This document shows positions 1 through 7,525 of a DNA stretch of 64,000 nt, piece by piece. Position numbers and translations under genes: made by a program. Every line of letters begins with the position of its first letter. Positions within the stretch are counted from its first letter, which is position 1. This stretch comes from UBA877 sp034436335 (GTDB taxonomy: Bacteria > Chloroflexota > Anaerolineae > Anaerolineales > Villigracilaceae), in contig DAOTVO010000016.1 in NCBI GenBank assembly GCA_034436335.1, positions 51,921 through 115,920 of the forward strand, given 5' to 3'. The notes under the pieces are model-generated. The model saw only the letters and a list, made by a program, of their open reading frames with translations, made no database searches and was not told where the DNA came from.

Positions 1-2
1 TC

Positions 3-227
3 ACCTCGTCCGGCGCGGCAGCGCGCAAGTTCCGATACGAGGTGCAGGCCGGCAATGTGGGCATCAACATCGGGGTCGCCGCGCCGATGGCTTTCTTCCC
101 CTTCAGCGGCTGGAAAGAGTCTTTCTTCGGCGATATGCACGGTCAGGGGATGGATGCGGTTGAGTTCTTTACTCAAAAGAAAGTGGTCATCGAACGATGG
201 CCAAAAGTATGGAGCCGTAAGTTCTAG
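3..227 (+). CDS. mmsA: CoA-acylating methylmalonate/malonate-semialdehyde dehydrogenase, C-terminal end (partial)
   Basis: This gene enters the window from the left; only its last 74 codons are visible, in frame from base 3 to the TAG at 225-227. The readable part contains GNVGINIGV, APMAFFPFSGWK and SFFGDMHGQG, which is the conserved C-terminal block of the MmsA/IolA branch of aldehyde dehydrogenases. Known family members oxidise methylmalonate or malonate semialdehyde to propionyl-CoA or acetyl-CoA with NAD+ and CoA in the cytoplasm. The catalytic Cys and NAD site lie outside the window. The context fits: an aminotransferase and further amino-acid catabolic genes follow on the same strand, and transaminases of beta-amino acids make exactly this kind of semialdehyde. 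A terminator 50 bases downstream suggests it ends its own transcript. Family assignment is firm, exact substrate is not. Confidence 0.85.
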   Translation, partial: TSSGAAARKFRYEVQAGNVGINIGVAAPMAFFPFSGWKESFFGDMHGQGMDAVEFFTQKKVVIERWPKVWSRKF

Positions 228-277
228 CCGGGCCAAAGACAGGAACTTTGCTGCAGACACGAGACATGAAATAGATC

Positions 278-309
278 GAGGCCGTTGCCAGGACGGCCTC
301 ATTTTTTTT
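278..309 (+). terminator. Intrinsic terminator after mmsA
   Basis: Perfect 8-bp stem GAGGCCGT (278-285) / ACGGCCTC (293-300) with a 7-base loop, followed by A and a run of eight T. It separates mmsA from the first Lrp-type regulator. Confidence 0.9.
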
Positions 310-321
310 AAAAGGCAAATA

Positions 322-363
322 TGACAAATGTCACTTGCTTTTTTTGTTGGAAAGCGCTAGATT
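322..363 (+). promoter_or_regulatory. Promoter and palindromic operator of the first Lrp-type regulator
   Basis: A -35 TTGCTT (335-340) and a -10 TAGATT (358-363) are separated by 17 bases. Directly upstream of the -35 lies a perfect palindrome, TGACAAATGTCA (322-333). Its position and symmetry suit an operator for the Lrp-type protein encoded just downstream, which would make this an autoregulatory site; that link is inference. Confidence 0.6.
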
Positions 364-406
364 AAGAACATCTCTTTGTCGGAAAACATCAATATATCGT
401 GAAAAA

Positions 407-892
407 ATGTACGAACCGGACAAAACCGACCTGAAAATCATCGGCTTGCTCCTTGAAGACGGACGGATGCCGGCAGCAGAAGTTGCTCGCCGTGTGGGAA
501 ATGTTTCTGAGCGGGCAGTGCGCTATCGCATTGAACAGATGGTGAAAGATGGGCTGATTCATATCGGCGCAGTGGTTAATCCGCGCCGATTTGGTTTTTC
601 GGTGGTGGCAGACGTTTTTGTGGAAGCAGAGCCGGCGCAAATTCAGGAATTGGCGCAGAGTCTAGCCGAAATGGAGAACGTTACCTACGTGGCCTGTTCC
701 ATTGGAGAGCTAGATATTTCTATTCAAGTAGTGGCACGGGATACCGAGGAAGTGTACCGTTTTGCGACGGAGGTCATCGGCAAATTGCCGGGGGTGCGCA
801 AGACGACGACTTCCATCGTCCCGTTTGTTGTCAAAGATGTCTATCACTGGCGTCCGCCACATCGCTCTGGGGAACAGGATGACGGTCCATAA
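407..892 (+). CDS. Lrp/AsnC-family transcriptional regulator
   Basis: A 161-residue protein with the standard two-part Lrp/AsnC plan. An N-terminal winged helix-turn-helix opens with DKTDLKIIGLLLEDGR and continues AAEVARRVG...ERAVRYRIEQMVKDGLI; a C-terminal RAM/AsnC ligand-binding domain has the strand pattern VVADVFVEAEP and the glycine-rich effector segment VACSIGELDISIQV. Such regulators bind amino acids or related metabolites and control local transport and catabolic genes. I chose the ATG at 407 because the AsnC-type domain begins four residues later; upstream residues in the same frame are promoter DNA. No Shine-Dalgarno site is visible. It sits just before an aminotransferase-symporter pair on the same strand, its likely targets. 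Confidence 0.9.
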   Translation: MYEPDKTDLKIIGLLLEDGRMPAAEVARRVGNVSERAVRYRIEQMVKDGLIHIGAVVNPRRFGFSVVADVFVEAEPAQIQELAQSLAEMENVTYVACSIGELDISIQVVARDTEEVYRFATEVIGKLPGVRKTTTSIVPFVVKDVYHWRPPHRSGEQDDGP

Positions 893-931
893 AACGCCGG
901 GGCGGCTTTTGGATTGTAAAAGGCGTTTTTT
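891..931 (+). terminator. Possible attenuator between the regulator and the aminotransferase
   Basis: AAAACGCC (891-898) can pair with GGCGTTTT (922-929), leaving a loop of 23 bases and a run of T. It overlaps the regulator's stop codon and ends 15 bases before the aminotransferase ribosome site (GGAGG). It could end most regulator transcripts or modulate read-through; the long loop makes this tentative. Confidence 0.4.
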
Positions 932-954
932 ATTTCTTTTCAAACGGAGGAAAC

Positions 955-2313
955 ATGTCCAAAGATTTGCAACATGCACTCGAATATTCCAGTAAGTGGC
1001 TGGAAATTATCAAGCAGGAAACCGTTCCCGAAGAGGTCGGCAAGTGGATTATCGAGGAATCGAAGTACAACTTTGCCGAACACTTCAACAAAGGCTGGCT
1101 TGACTATCGCAAGTCGGTGACCGAAGCGGGCCAATGGGCGGCGACCGAGTGGACCGGCCGGGGGGCTGTCTTTGAGGATGTTCTGGGGCGGAAATTCATC
1201 GACTTCCTTGGCGGGTATGGCATGATGAATCACGGCTGGAGTCATCCGGACGTGGTGGCGGCGGTGGCGGCGCAACTGAAGCGCACTCCTATGCCCAGCC
1301 AAGAACTGATTGACCCGCTGCGCGGCGTGCTGGCGCGCCTGATTGCCGACATTACCCCAGGCGACATCAAGTACTCGTTCTTCTGCGCCAGCGGGACGGA
1401 GGCCATCGAAGGGGCCATCAAACTGGCCAAGATGTACACCAAGAAATCGGCGTTCATTGTAGGCGTCAAAGCCTTCCATGGCAAGACGATGGGATCGCTT
1501 TCGATGATGGGCAAGGCCGATTACCGTCAGCCGCCGGGTGTGCTTTACGGCGGGCCGGTCTATCACGTCCCCTTTGGGGATGCAGACGCGGTTGAGCGCC
1601 AACTGGATATTTGTGACAAAGTCGGTATTGGCGTGGCGGGCGTCCTCTTTGAGCCGATTCAGGGCGAGGCGGGCGGCATTGTCCCGCCGGATGATTTCTG
1701 GCCGCGCATCCGCGAGGCAACGCGCAAGTATGGCACGCTGCTCATTGCCGATGAAGTCCAGACCGGTTTGGGCCGCACCGGCAAACTGTGGGGCGTGGAG
1801 CATTGGGGCGTGGAGCCGGACATCATCGCGGTTGCCAAGTCGCTGGGCGGCGGGGTCATGCCCATTAGCACCTTCTGCGCTACGGAGGAAATCTGGCAGT
1901 GCATGATGTATCCCAATCCGTTCATTCATACCACGACGACCGGCGGCGGCGCGCTGGCCTGCTCGGCGGCCATTGCGGCCATCAACGTCACTCTGCGGGA
2001 TAAATTCTGGGAGATGGCAGAAGAAAAAGGCAATTACATTATGCCGAAGGTCAAAGCATTGGCGGAGAAATATCCGCAAATCTATAAGGGGGTCACCGGA
2101 CGCGGCCTGCTCATCGGTCAACACTTCCAGACTCCGGAGATCGGTTATCAGGTTGCCGCGGGCATGTTCAAGCGCGGCGTCCTGGTGGCCGGGACTCTGA
2201 CCAGCGCGCATACCATTCGCATTGAGCCTCCGCTGGTTATTACGTATGAGGAGATCGATCAGGGCCTGAACGCCCTGTACGATACCGTGGCCGAAGTGGC
2301 CAAAAAACTCTAA
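955..2313 (+). CDS. Class III aminotransferase, putrescine aminotransferase (PatA/YgjG)-like
   Basis: A 452-residue PLP enzyme of aminotransferase class III. It carries the cofactor-binding block FFCASGTEA, the family signature around D266 (LLIADEVQTGLGRTG) and the Schiff-base lysine K295 in AVAKSLGGGVMP. The unusually long N-terminus (EYRKSV-type segment, here LDYRKSVTEAG) and the VLVAGTLTSAHTIRIEPPL ending match the PatA/YgjG putrescine/cadaverine aminotransferase branch better than GABA or ornithine transaminases. Known relatives move the terminal amino group of diamines or omega-amino acids to 2-oxoglutarate or pyruvate and release an aldehyde. A good Shine-Dalgarno site (CGGAGG) precedes the ATG by 6 bases. 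A sodium symporter follows after 22 bases and is surely co-transcribed. Substrate could equally be taurine, beta-alanine or lysine; the sequence alone does not decide. Confidence 0.85.
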   Translation: MSKDLQHALEYSSKWLEIIKQETVPEEVGKWIIEESKYNFAEHFNKGWLDYRKSVTEAGQWAATEWTGRGAVFEDVLGRKFIDFLGGYGMMNHGWSHPDVVAAVAAQLKRTPMPSQELIDPLRGVLARLIADITPGDIKYSFFCASGTEAIEGAIKLAKMYTKKSAFIVGVKAFHGKTMGSLSMMGKADYRQPPGVLYGGPVYHVPFGDADAVERQLDICDKVGIGVAGVLFEPIQGEAGGIVPPDDFWPRIREATRKYGTLLIADEVQTGLGRTGKLWGVEHWGVEPDIIAVAKSLGGGVMPISTFCATEEIWQCMMYPNPFIHTTTTGGGALACSAAIAAINVTLRDKFWEMAEEKGNYIMPKVKALAEKYPQIYKGVTGRGLLIGQHFQTPEIGYQVAAGMFKRGVLVAGTLTSAHTIRIEPPLVITYEEIDQGLNALYDTVAEVAKKL

Positions 2314-2335
2314 AACTCTAAGGAGGAACAGTTTT

Positions 2336-3973
2336 ATGGATTTCGCTGGTTATCAATACGTTTGGCTGATTGTACTTTTCATCGTCGGCTTCTTTGCCGT
2401 GCGCATGGGAGTCGGCTATTGGGCGTCAAAGAAAGTCGCCGATGCGGCCGACTACATTGTCGCTGGACGCCGCCTGCCCATTTACATGGTGGGCGCGTCG
2501 GTAATGGCCACCTGGTTTGCCGCCGAAACGCTGATGGGCGCTTCGTCCACTGCGTATCAGTATGGCTTCCAGGGCGTGGTCTTTGACCCGTTTGGCGCCT
2601 CAGCCTGTCTGTTCCTGTCGGGCTTCCTCTTCACCCGCGTCATGCGCCGTGCCCGTTACCTGACGGTTGTAGACTTCTTTGAACGCCGTTACGGAAAGTG
2701 GATGACCGTGCTGGCCTCCATTCTGCAACTGCTTACCTACTTTGTCTGGACGGGCGCACAAATGGTCGCTGCCGGGACGATTGTGCATGCGCTCTTCCCG
2801 GTTGTGCCGGTCTGGGGTGGCATGATCTTGGTCGGGTTATGGGTGACCGGTTACACCATGCTGGGCGGTATGCTGGCCGATACCATGCTCGATTTCATCC
2901 AGATGTTTTTTACCGCCGGCGGCATCCTGCTCATTTTCCTGTTCACGATGAAGGCTGTTGGCGGCTGGGATGCGATGGTCAACATTCAGGCGACGCTCTA
3001 CAATCCCAAGCCGTTTACGCTCTTGCCTGATATGCAGGGCGAGGCCGGGTACCTGGGCTACTTCGGCGGCATGGGCTGGATGTACTGGGTGGCGGCCTGG
3101 ATGGCGATTGGTTTCGGCTCGGTGCCGACCCAAGACCTGTTCCAGCGCTCGATGTCCGGCCGCAACGAGGCTACAGCCGTTTGGGGCACCTATATGGCTG
3201 GCGTGCTCTATCTGTTCTTCGGCATCATGTCGCCGCTGATCGGCATCATGATGTTCAAACTCAATCCGGAAATGGCTAACCCGGACGGCGTGCTGGTGAA
3301 AGCCGCCATGGATTACATGCCGCCGGTTCTGACAGCCGTCTTCATGGCCGCGCTGGCTTCGGCCCTGATGAGCACTTCGGATAGTTCGCTCCTGGCGGGC
3401 GCCTCGGTGGTGACGCAAAATCTCTTCCCTCTCTTTGGCAAACGTCTGAATGAAAAGGAGGAGGTGAAATGGACGCGAATCATGGTGGCCATTGATGGAG
3501 TGATTGGTTTGATTATTGCCATTACGGCCGCGGTCATCTATGAATTAGGCGTGGTTGCCTGGTCGCTGTTGCTGGTCGGTTTGTTTGCCCCCTTTGCTCT
3601 GGGCATGTACTGGAAGAAGACCAACGAAGCCGGAGCCGTTGCAGGGTATGTGGGCGGCTTCCTGGCCTGGGTCATTTTCCTGATCATTGCCTATAACGTC
3701 GGGTTGGCAGGCGGCGCCCCGACCATCGAGGTTTGTGCGGGAGATACAGATTGCGCTTTTTGGGATGCGGTTTATATCGGCTCCTTCCCGGCCTTCTTCA
3801 TCTCCCTTGGGCTGGTGATTGTTGTTTCGCTTCTGACGCAGAAAATCAATCCACCCAAGCCCGTAACCGACATTGACGGCAAGCCATTGGATATTTCTTT
3901 GAAGAATATCTTTGGCGTCAATCCCTTCCGCGATGCAGTGCGCAAGATGCGCCCCGAAGAGTACGATGATTAG
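2336..3973 (+). CDS. Sodium:solute symporter family (SSS) transporter
   Basis: A 545-residue polytopic membrane protein with about 13 hydrophobic segments. The SSS signature is present: the early segment ADYIVAGRRLPIYMVGASVMATWFAAETLMGASS, the central GFGSVPTQDLFQRSMSGRNE, and MAALASALMSTSDSSLLAGASV, which carries the conserved Ser/Thr cluster used for Na+ binding in this family (LeuT fold). Family members import amino acids, vitamins or other small organic solutes with sodium. The gene follows the PatA-like aminotransferase with an AGGAGG ribosome site, so it probably brings in the substrate of that enzyme. A paralogue lies at 5844, in the second half of the same cluster. The solute cannot be read from sequence. 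Confidence 0.85.
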   Translation: MDFAGYQYVWLIVLFIVGFFAVRMGVGYWASKKVADAADYIVAGRRLPIYMVGASVMATWFAAETLMGASSTAYQYGFQGVVFDPFGASACLFLSGFLFTRVMRRARYLTVVDFFERRYGKWMTVLASILQLLTYFVWTGAQMVAAGTIVHALFPVVPVWGGMILVGLWVTGYTMLGGMLADTMLDFIQMFFTAGGILLIFLFTMKAVGGWDAMVNIQATLYNPKPFTLLPDMQGEAGYLGYFGGMGWMYWVAAWMAIGFGSVPTQDLFQRSMSGRNEATAVWGTYMAGVLYLFFGIMSPLIGIMMFKLNPEMANPDGVLVKAAMDYMPPVLTAVFMAALASALMSTSDSSLLAGASVVTQNLFPLFGKRLNEKEEVKWTRIMVAIDGVIGLIIAITAAVIYELGVVAWSLLLVGLFAPFALGMYWKKTNEAGAVAGYVGGFLAWVIFLIIAYNVGLAGGAPTIEVCAGDTDCAFWDAVYIGSFPAFFISLGLVIVVSLLTQKINPPKPVTDIDGKPLDISLKNIFGVNPFRDAVRKMRPEEYDD

Positions 3974-3989
3974 GCTGGTTTGAGGTATT

Positions 3990-4021
3990 GGTGTTGTCCC
4001 CGGAGTTCCGGGGACAACACC
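3990..4021. terminator. Long perfect hairpin after the first symporter
   Basis: A 14-bp perfect stem, GGTGTTGTCCCCGG pairing with its complement across a 4-base AGTT loop. No T-run follows. It lies between the two transcription units and may stop RNA polymerase or protect the 3' end of the upstream mRNA. Confidence 0.55.
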
Positions 4022-4046
4022 GTCGTAACGAAAAATCAAAAAAACA

Positions 4047-4075
4047 TTGACTTTTTTGTCTAAAAATTATAAAAT
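4047..4075 (+). promoter_or_regulatory. Promoter of the second Lrp-type regulator, probably leaderless
   Basis: A -35 TTGACT (4047-4052), a 17-base spacer and a -10 TAAAAT (4070-4075). The start ATG is at 4082, six bases after the -10, so transcription should begin at or next to the start codon. A GAC-N6-GTC inverted repeat (4049-4060) overlaps the -35, a natural place for autorepression. Confidence 0.7.
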
Positions 4076-4081
4076 AGCCGC

Positions 4082-4546
4082 ATGGAAAACGAAATCAGCA
4101 CAAATTCCCCTTCTCTCGATAACGTTGACATGGCAATCATCGAGGCGTTGCGCCAGGATGGACGAACCTCTTTTGCTCAGATTGCCGAGCAACAAGGCGT
4201 TTCGGCGGGCATGATTCGCCTGCGCTACAATCGCCTGGTCGAAGCGGGGTTGCTGAAAATCGTTGCCATTACCAATCCGCTTGGGCTGGGATATACAACC
4301 ATGGCTGTGATTGGTATCCGTGCGGACGGCCACCGCCTGATGGAAGTCGCGGAGAAGGTGGCGGCCTTGGAAGAGGTGATTTACCTGATTGTGGTCAGCG
4401 GACGTTATGACATCGTTGCTGAAGTCATGTGCCGGGACCGCGAACACCTGCTCCAGTTTTTGACCGAACGGCTCTATAAGGTCGAAGGCGTCCGTGAATC
4501 GGAAACCTTTATGCATCTCAAGATTGTCAAGGAAATCTATTTCTAG
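4082..4546 (+). CDS. Lrp/AsnC-family transcriptional regulator (second copy)
   Basis: A 154-residue Lrp/AsnC protein. The helix-turn-helix starts at residue 13 (LDNVDMAIIEALRQDGR, then FAQIAEQQGVSAGMIRLRYNRLVEAGLL); the RAM domain follows, with VIGIRADGHRLMEVAEKV and the ligand-pocket segment YLIVVSGRYDIVAEV. The ATG has no ribosome site and lies six bases from the -10 box, suggesting a leaderless mRNA. It heads the run of dehydrogenase, symporter, AOR and aminotransferase genes that begins 51 bases downstream and probably controls them in response to an amino acid. It is only distantly similar to the copy at 407, so this is not a recent duplication. Confidence 0.9.
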   Translation: MENEISTNSPSLDNVDMAIIEALRQDGRTSFAQIAEQQGVSAGMIRLRYNRLVEAGLLKIVAITNPLGLGYTTMAVIGIRADGHRLMEVAEKVAALEEVIYLIVVSGRYDIVAEVMCRDREHLLQFLTERLYKVEGVRESETFMHLKIVKEIYF

Positions 4547-4597
4547 AATTCTCCGGATCAGTCCGGATATCAAATTCACGAAAAAGGAGATGCAAAA

Positions 4598-5803
4598 ATG
4601 AAAGTACTACTGGTTGGTGTTGGCGGCGTCGGCGAAGCCATCGCGGTCATTGCGAAAGGTCGCCCCTGGGTGGAGCAAGTTGTCCTCTCGGATTACAACC
4701 GCGAGCGGCTCAAGGAAGTCCAGGAAAAACTGGGCGACCCAAAGCGTTTCCCCATCGAATGGGTGGATGCCAGCAAACAGGAGATGGTCGAGGCGCTGGC
4801 AAAGAAATACGGCGTTGACCTCATCATGAATGCCTGTGATCCCTCTTTCAACGTCCCCATTTTTGAAGCCGCCTACAACGTCGGTTGTAACTACATGGAT
4901 ATGGCCATGACGCTCTCCGAGCCGCATCCTGAAAAACCTTATGAACAGTGCGGCGTCAAACTGGGTGATTACCAGTTCGAGCGCGCTAAGCAATGGGAAG
5001 AGAAAGGCATCCTGGCGCTGCTTGGCCTGGGTGTGGAACCAGGGATGGCGGATGTCTTTGCCCGCTACGCGCAGGATCATCTCTTCGACGAGATTGATGA
5101 AATTGGCGTGCGCGATGGCTCCAATCTGGAAGTGCGCGGCTATGAATTTGCTCCCAATTTCTCCATTTGGACGACCATCGAAGAGTGTCTGAACCCGCCT
5201 GTCATTTGGGAAAAGGACAAGGGTTGGTACACTACTCCCCCCTTCTCTGAACCGGAGATTTTCGAGTTCCCGGAGGGAATCGGCCCCTTGGAATGCATCA
5301 ACGTTGAGCACGAGGAAGTCTTGCTGGTGCCGCGTTGGATCAAAGCCAAGCGCGTTACATTCAAGTATGCCCTAGGTGACCAGTTCATTAGCGTTCTCAA
5401 AACTCTTCACATGCTGGGCCTAGATAACAAAGAGCCAATCAAAGTCAAGGATGTCTGGGTTGCGCCGCGTGATGTGGTGGCCGCCTGTCTGCCTGATCCG
5501 GCTCATCTGGGCGACCGCATGTTCGGCAAGACCTGCGCCGGCACCTGGGTCAAGGGCAAGAAGGATGGCAAGGAGAAGCAGGTCTATATTTATCAGGTTG
5601 CCGATAACCAGGAGTGTATGCAGCGCCTTGGTTGCCAGGCCGTGGTGGCGCAGACTGCCTTCAACGCTGTCATCGGCTGGGACTTGCTTGAACACGGCAT
5701 CTGGAAGGGAGTCGGCGTCCTGGGACCGGAAGCGTTCGATCCCATTCCCTTCATGGGAAAAATGGCCGAGTACGGCTTCCCTTACGGCATTAAGGAGATG
5801 TAA
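4598..5803 (+). CDS. Saccharopine dehydrogenase / lysine 6-dehydrogenase-like oxidoreductase
   Basis: A 401-residue cytoplasmic protein with an N-terminal Rossmann domain (MKVLLVGVGGVGEAIAVIAKGR, pattern GxGxxG) of the saccharopine dehydrogenase family, and a C-terminal substrate domain containing GLGVEPGMADVFARYAQDH, the family's conserved GxxPG segment. Relatives include saccharopine dehydrogenases, carboxynorspermidine dehydrogenase and L-lysine epsilon-dehydrogenase; all act on amino-acid C-N bonds with NAD(P). Overall length and the GVEPGM block are closest to what I know of lysine 6-dehydrogenase-type enzymes. A strong site, AAAAGGAGATG, precedes the ATG. It is followed after 40 bases by a symporter, so its substrate is probably the imported compound. 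Family assignment is good; the reaction (lysine, a polyamine adduct or another amino acid) is open. Confidence 0.75.
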   Translation: MKVLLVGVGGVGEAIAVIAKGRPWVEQVVLSDYNRERLKEVQEKLGDPKRFPIEWVDASKQEMVEALAKKYGVDLIMNACDPSFNVPIFEAAYNVGCNYMDMAMTLSEPHPEKPYEQCGVKLGDYQFERAKQWEEKGILALLGLGVEPGMADVFARYAQDHLFDEIDEIGVRDGSNLEVRGYEFAPNFSIWTTIEECLNPPVIWEKDKGWYTTPPFSEPEIFEFPEGIGPLECINVEHEEVLLVPRWIKAKRVTFKYALGDQFISVLKTLHMLGLDNKEPIKVKDVWVAPRDVVAACLPDPAHLGDRMFGKTCAGTWVKGKKDGKEKQVYIYQVADNQECMQRLGCQAVVAQTAFNAVIGWDLLEHGIWKGVGVLGPEAFDPIPFMGKMAEYGFPYGIKEM

Positions 5804-5843
5804 TCCAAAATTCCCGGTGAAACCGAAAGAGAGGAGCAATGCA

Positions 5844-7454
5844 ATGGACTTTCAAACATACGAATATTCGGGCTTGATTATAGGAGGGATTGTCGTCATC
5901 CTCATCATCCGTTTGCTCATCGGCTACTGGGCTTCCAAGAAAGTGGAAACCAGCACAGATTACGTGCTGGCCGGCCGACGTTTGCCTCTGTGGATGGCGG
6001 CGCCCTCCATCATGGCCACCTGGTTTGCTGCTGAAACGCTGATGGGTTCCAGTTCCGAGGCGTATTCCTACGGCTTCCAGGGCGTTGTTTTTGACCCCTT
6101 CGGAGCCACTCTTTGTCTGCTCATTGCCGGTATGTTCATCGTTCGGCTTGCCCGACGCGCTAAATATGTCACCATCATGGATTTCTTCCAACAGCGCTAC
6201 GGGACGGCCATGTCGGTGGTCGGCACGATCACCCAAATCATCACCTACTTTGGCTGGACGGCGGCGCAAATTGTGGCTGGAGGGGCGATTGTCACTGCCC
6301 TGCTGGGATGGCCGCTTTGGGTGGGCATGATTATGGTGGCCGCTATTGTCACTATCTACACGATGGCGGGCGGCTTGTGGGCCGATACGGCGCTCGACTT
6401 TATGCAAATGTTTCTGACCGCATTTGGCCTGTTGATGATTACGGTCGGCATCATCATCGGCGTCGGCGGTGTGGACAAAATGCTTGACCTGGCCGGTGCG
6501 CAATTTACTACCAACACATTTGCCATTTGGCCGACTGCCGAAGATGGTTACTATGGCTATTTTGGCATGCATGGCTGGTTCTACTATATTGCTGCCTGGC
6601 TCTCCCTGGGATTAGGCGCTATTCCTGCCCAGGATTACCTGCAGCGTACCTGCGCGGCCAAGAACGAAGACGTTGCCGTCAAATCCACCTTTGTCGCTGC
6701 GGCTCTGTATTTGGGCTTTGGCGTCCTTTCCCCGCTCATTGGCGTTACTGCCTATGGCGTCTTTGGCCCCGAACTGACCGGCGAGCAGAGCGAGTTTATC
6801 CTCGTCTCGATGGCGATGAAGTTCCTGCCTCCCATTTTGGCGGCCATTTTTGTCGCAGCGCTGGCCTCGGCGCTGATGAGTACCTCTGACAGTTCACTGC
6901 TTGCCGGAGCGACCATGTTCACCGAGAACATCGTCAAAGTCTTCAAGCCCGACCTGTCGGACAAGGCGCAATTGCGTCTGACGCGAGGGGCGCTGGTGGT
7001 AAGCGGCATTCTCAGCCTATTGATTGCTCTCTATGCCTCCACAATTTACAAACTGGCAGTGCTTGCTAATACATCCATTTTGGTCGGCATGGCAGCGCCC
7101 TACCTCATCGGCTACTATTGGAAAAAAGCCAATCATACCGGCGCGCTGGCATCCTTCTTTAGCGGCGTCATTTCCTGGATTGCGCTGACGCTTATCTGGA
7201 TGTACACGTACATTCTGCCGGTTGCGTATGAAGGCGAAATGGTTGATGAAGTCGTGTGGGATTCGATTTACATCGCTTCCACGCCGGCCTTCCTGATTTC
7301 GGTGGTCTTCCTCATTGTCGTTTCGTTGTTGACTCAAAAGAGCGACCCGCCCAAGCCGTTCAAGGATACCTATGGCAAACCGGTGGATACCAGCAGCCCC
7401 TTTGCCTGGAGTAAATCACCGATTGTAGAGGAAGAAGAGACCGTTGCAGCCTGA
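5844..7454 (+). CDS. Sodium:solute symporter family (SSS) transporter (second copy)
   Basis: A 536-residue paralogue of the transporter at 2336, with the same order of blocks: TDYVLAGRRLPLWMAAPSIMATWFAAETLMGSSSEAYSYGFQGVVFDPFG, then GLGAIPAQDYLQRTCAAKNE, then VAALASALMSTSDSSLLAGATMF. About 13 membrane segments are expected. The ATG at 5844 is chosen because GAGGAG lies seven bases upstream and the protein then begins exactly like its paralogue (MDF..Y). It sits between the saccharopine-dehydrogenase-like gene and the first AOR gene. Two similar sodium importers in one cluster, each next to its own amino-group-removing enzyme, suggest two related substrates or two stages of one pathway. Confidence 0.85.
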   Translation: MDFQTYEYSGLIIGGIVVILIIRLLIGYWASKKVETSTDYVLAGRRLPLWMAAPSIMATWFAAETLMGSSSEAYSYGFQGVVFDPFGATLCLLIAGMFIVRLARRAKYVTIMDFFQQRYGTAMSVVGTITQIITYFGWTAAQIVAGGAIVTALLGWPLWVGMIMVAAIVTIYTMAGGLWADTALDFMQMFLTAFGLLMITVGIIIGVGGVDKMLDLAGAQFTTNTFAIWPTAEDGYYGYFGMHGWFYYIAAWLSLGLGAIPAQDYLQRTCAAKNEDVAVKSTFVAAALYLGFGVLSPLIGVTAYGVFGPELTGEQSEFILVSMAMKFLPPILAAIFVAALASALMSTSDSSLLAGATMFTENIVKVFKPDLSDKAQLRLTRGALVVSGILSLLIALYASTIYKLAVLANTSILVGMAAPYLIGYYWKKANHTGALASFFSGVISWIALTLIWMYTYILPVAYEGEMVDEVVWDSIYIASTPAFLISVVFLIVVSLLTQKSDPPKPFKDTYGKPVDTSSPFAWSKSPIVEEEETVAA

Positions 7455-7466
7455 AGTATTTCTCGG

Positions 7467-7496
7467 TGTGGAGCGCGTCTGCCTACGTGCTCCACA
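7467..7496 (+). other. Intergenic hairpin before the first AOR gene
   Basis: TGTGGAGC (7467-7474) pairs perfectly with GCTCCACA (7489-7496) around a 14-base loop. No T-run follows, so it is more likely an RNA-processing or partial-termination element inside the operon than a terminator. It is too short to be the known molybdenum-cofactor RNA. Confidence 0.4.
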
Positions 7497-7525
7497 ACAA
7501 CTGAATTTTGCGAGGAGGTGCATAT

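Noticed and set aside
940..2211. 423-codon minus-strand frame opposite the PatA-like aminotransferase
   Set aside because: No family motifs, no ribosome site; high GC and codon bias create long antisense frames, and the plus-strand enzyme has every active-site motif.
7455..7525. Molybdenum/tungsten-cofactor riboswitch before the first AOR
   Set aside because: Only one simple 8-bp hairpin in 71 bases; the known cofactor RNA is longer and multi-branched.
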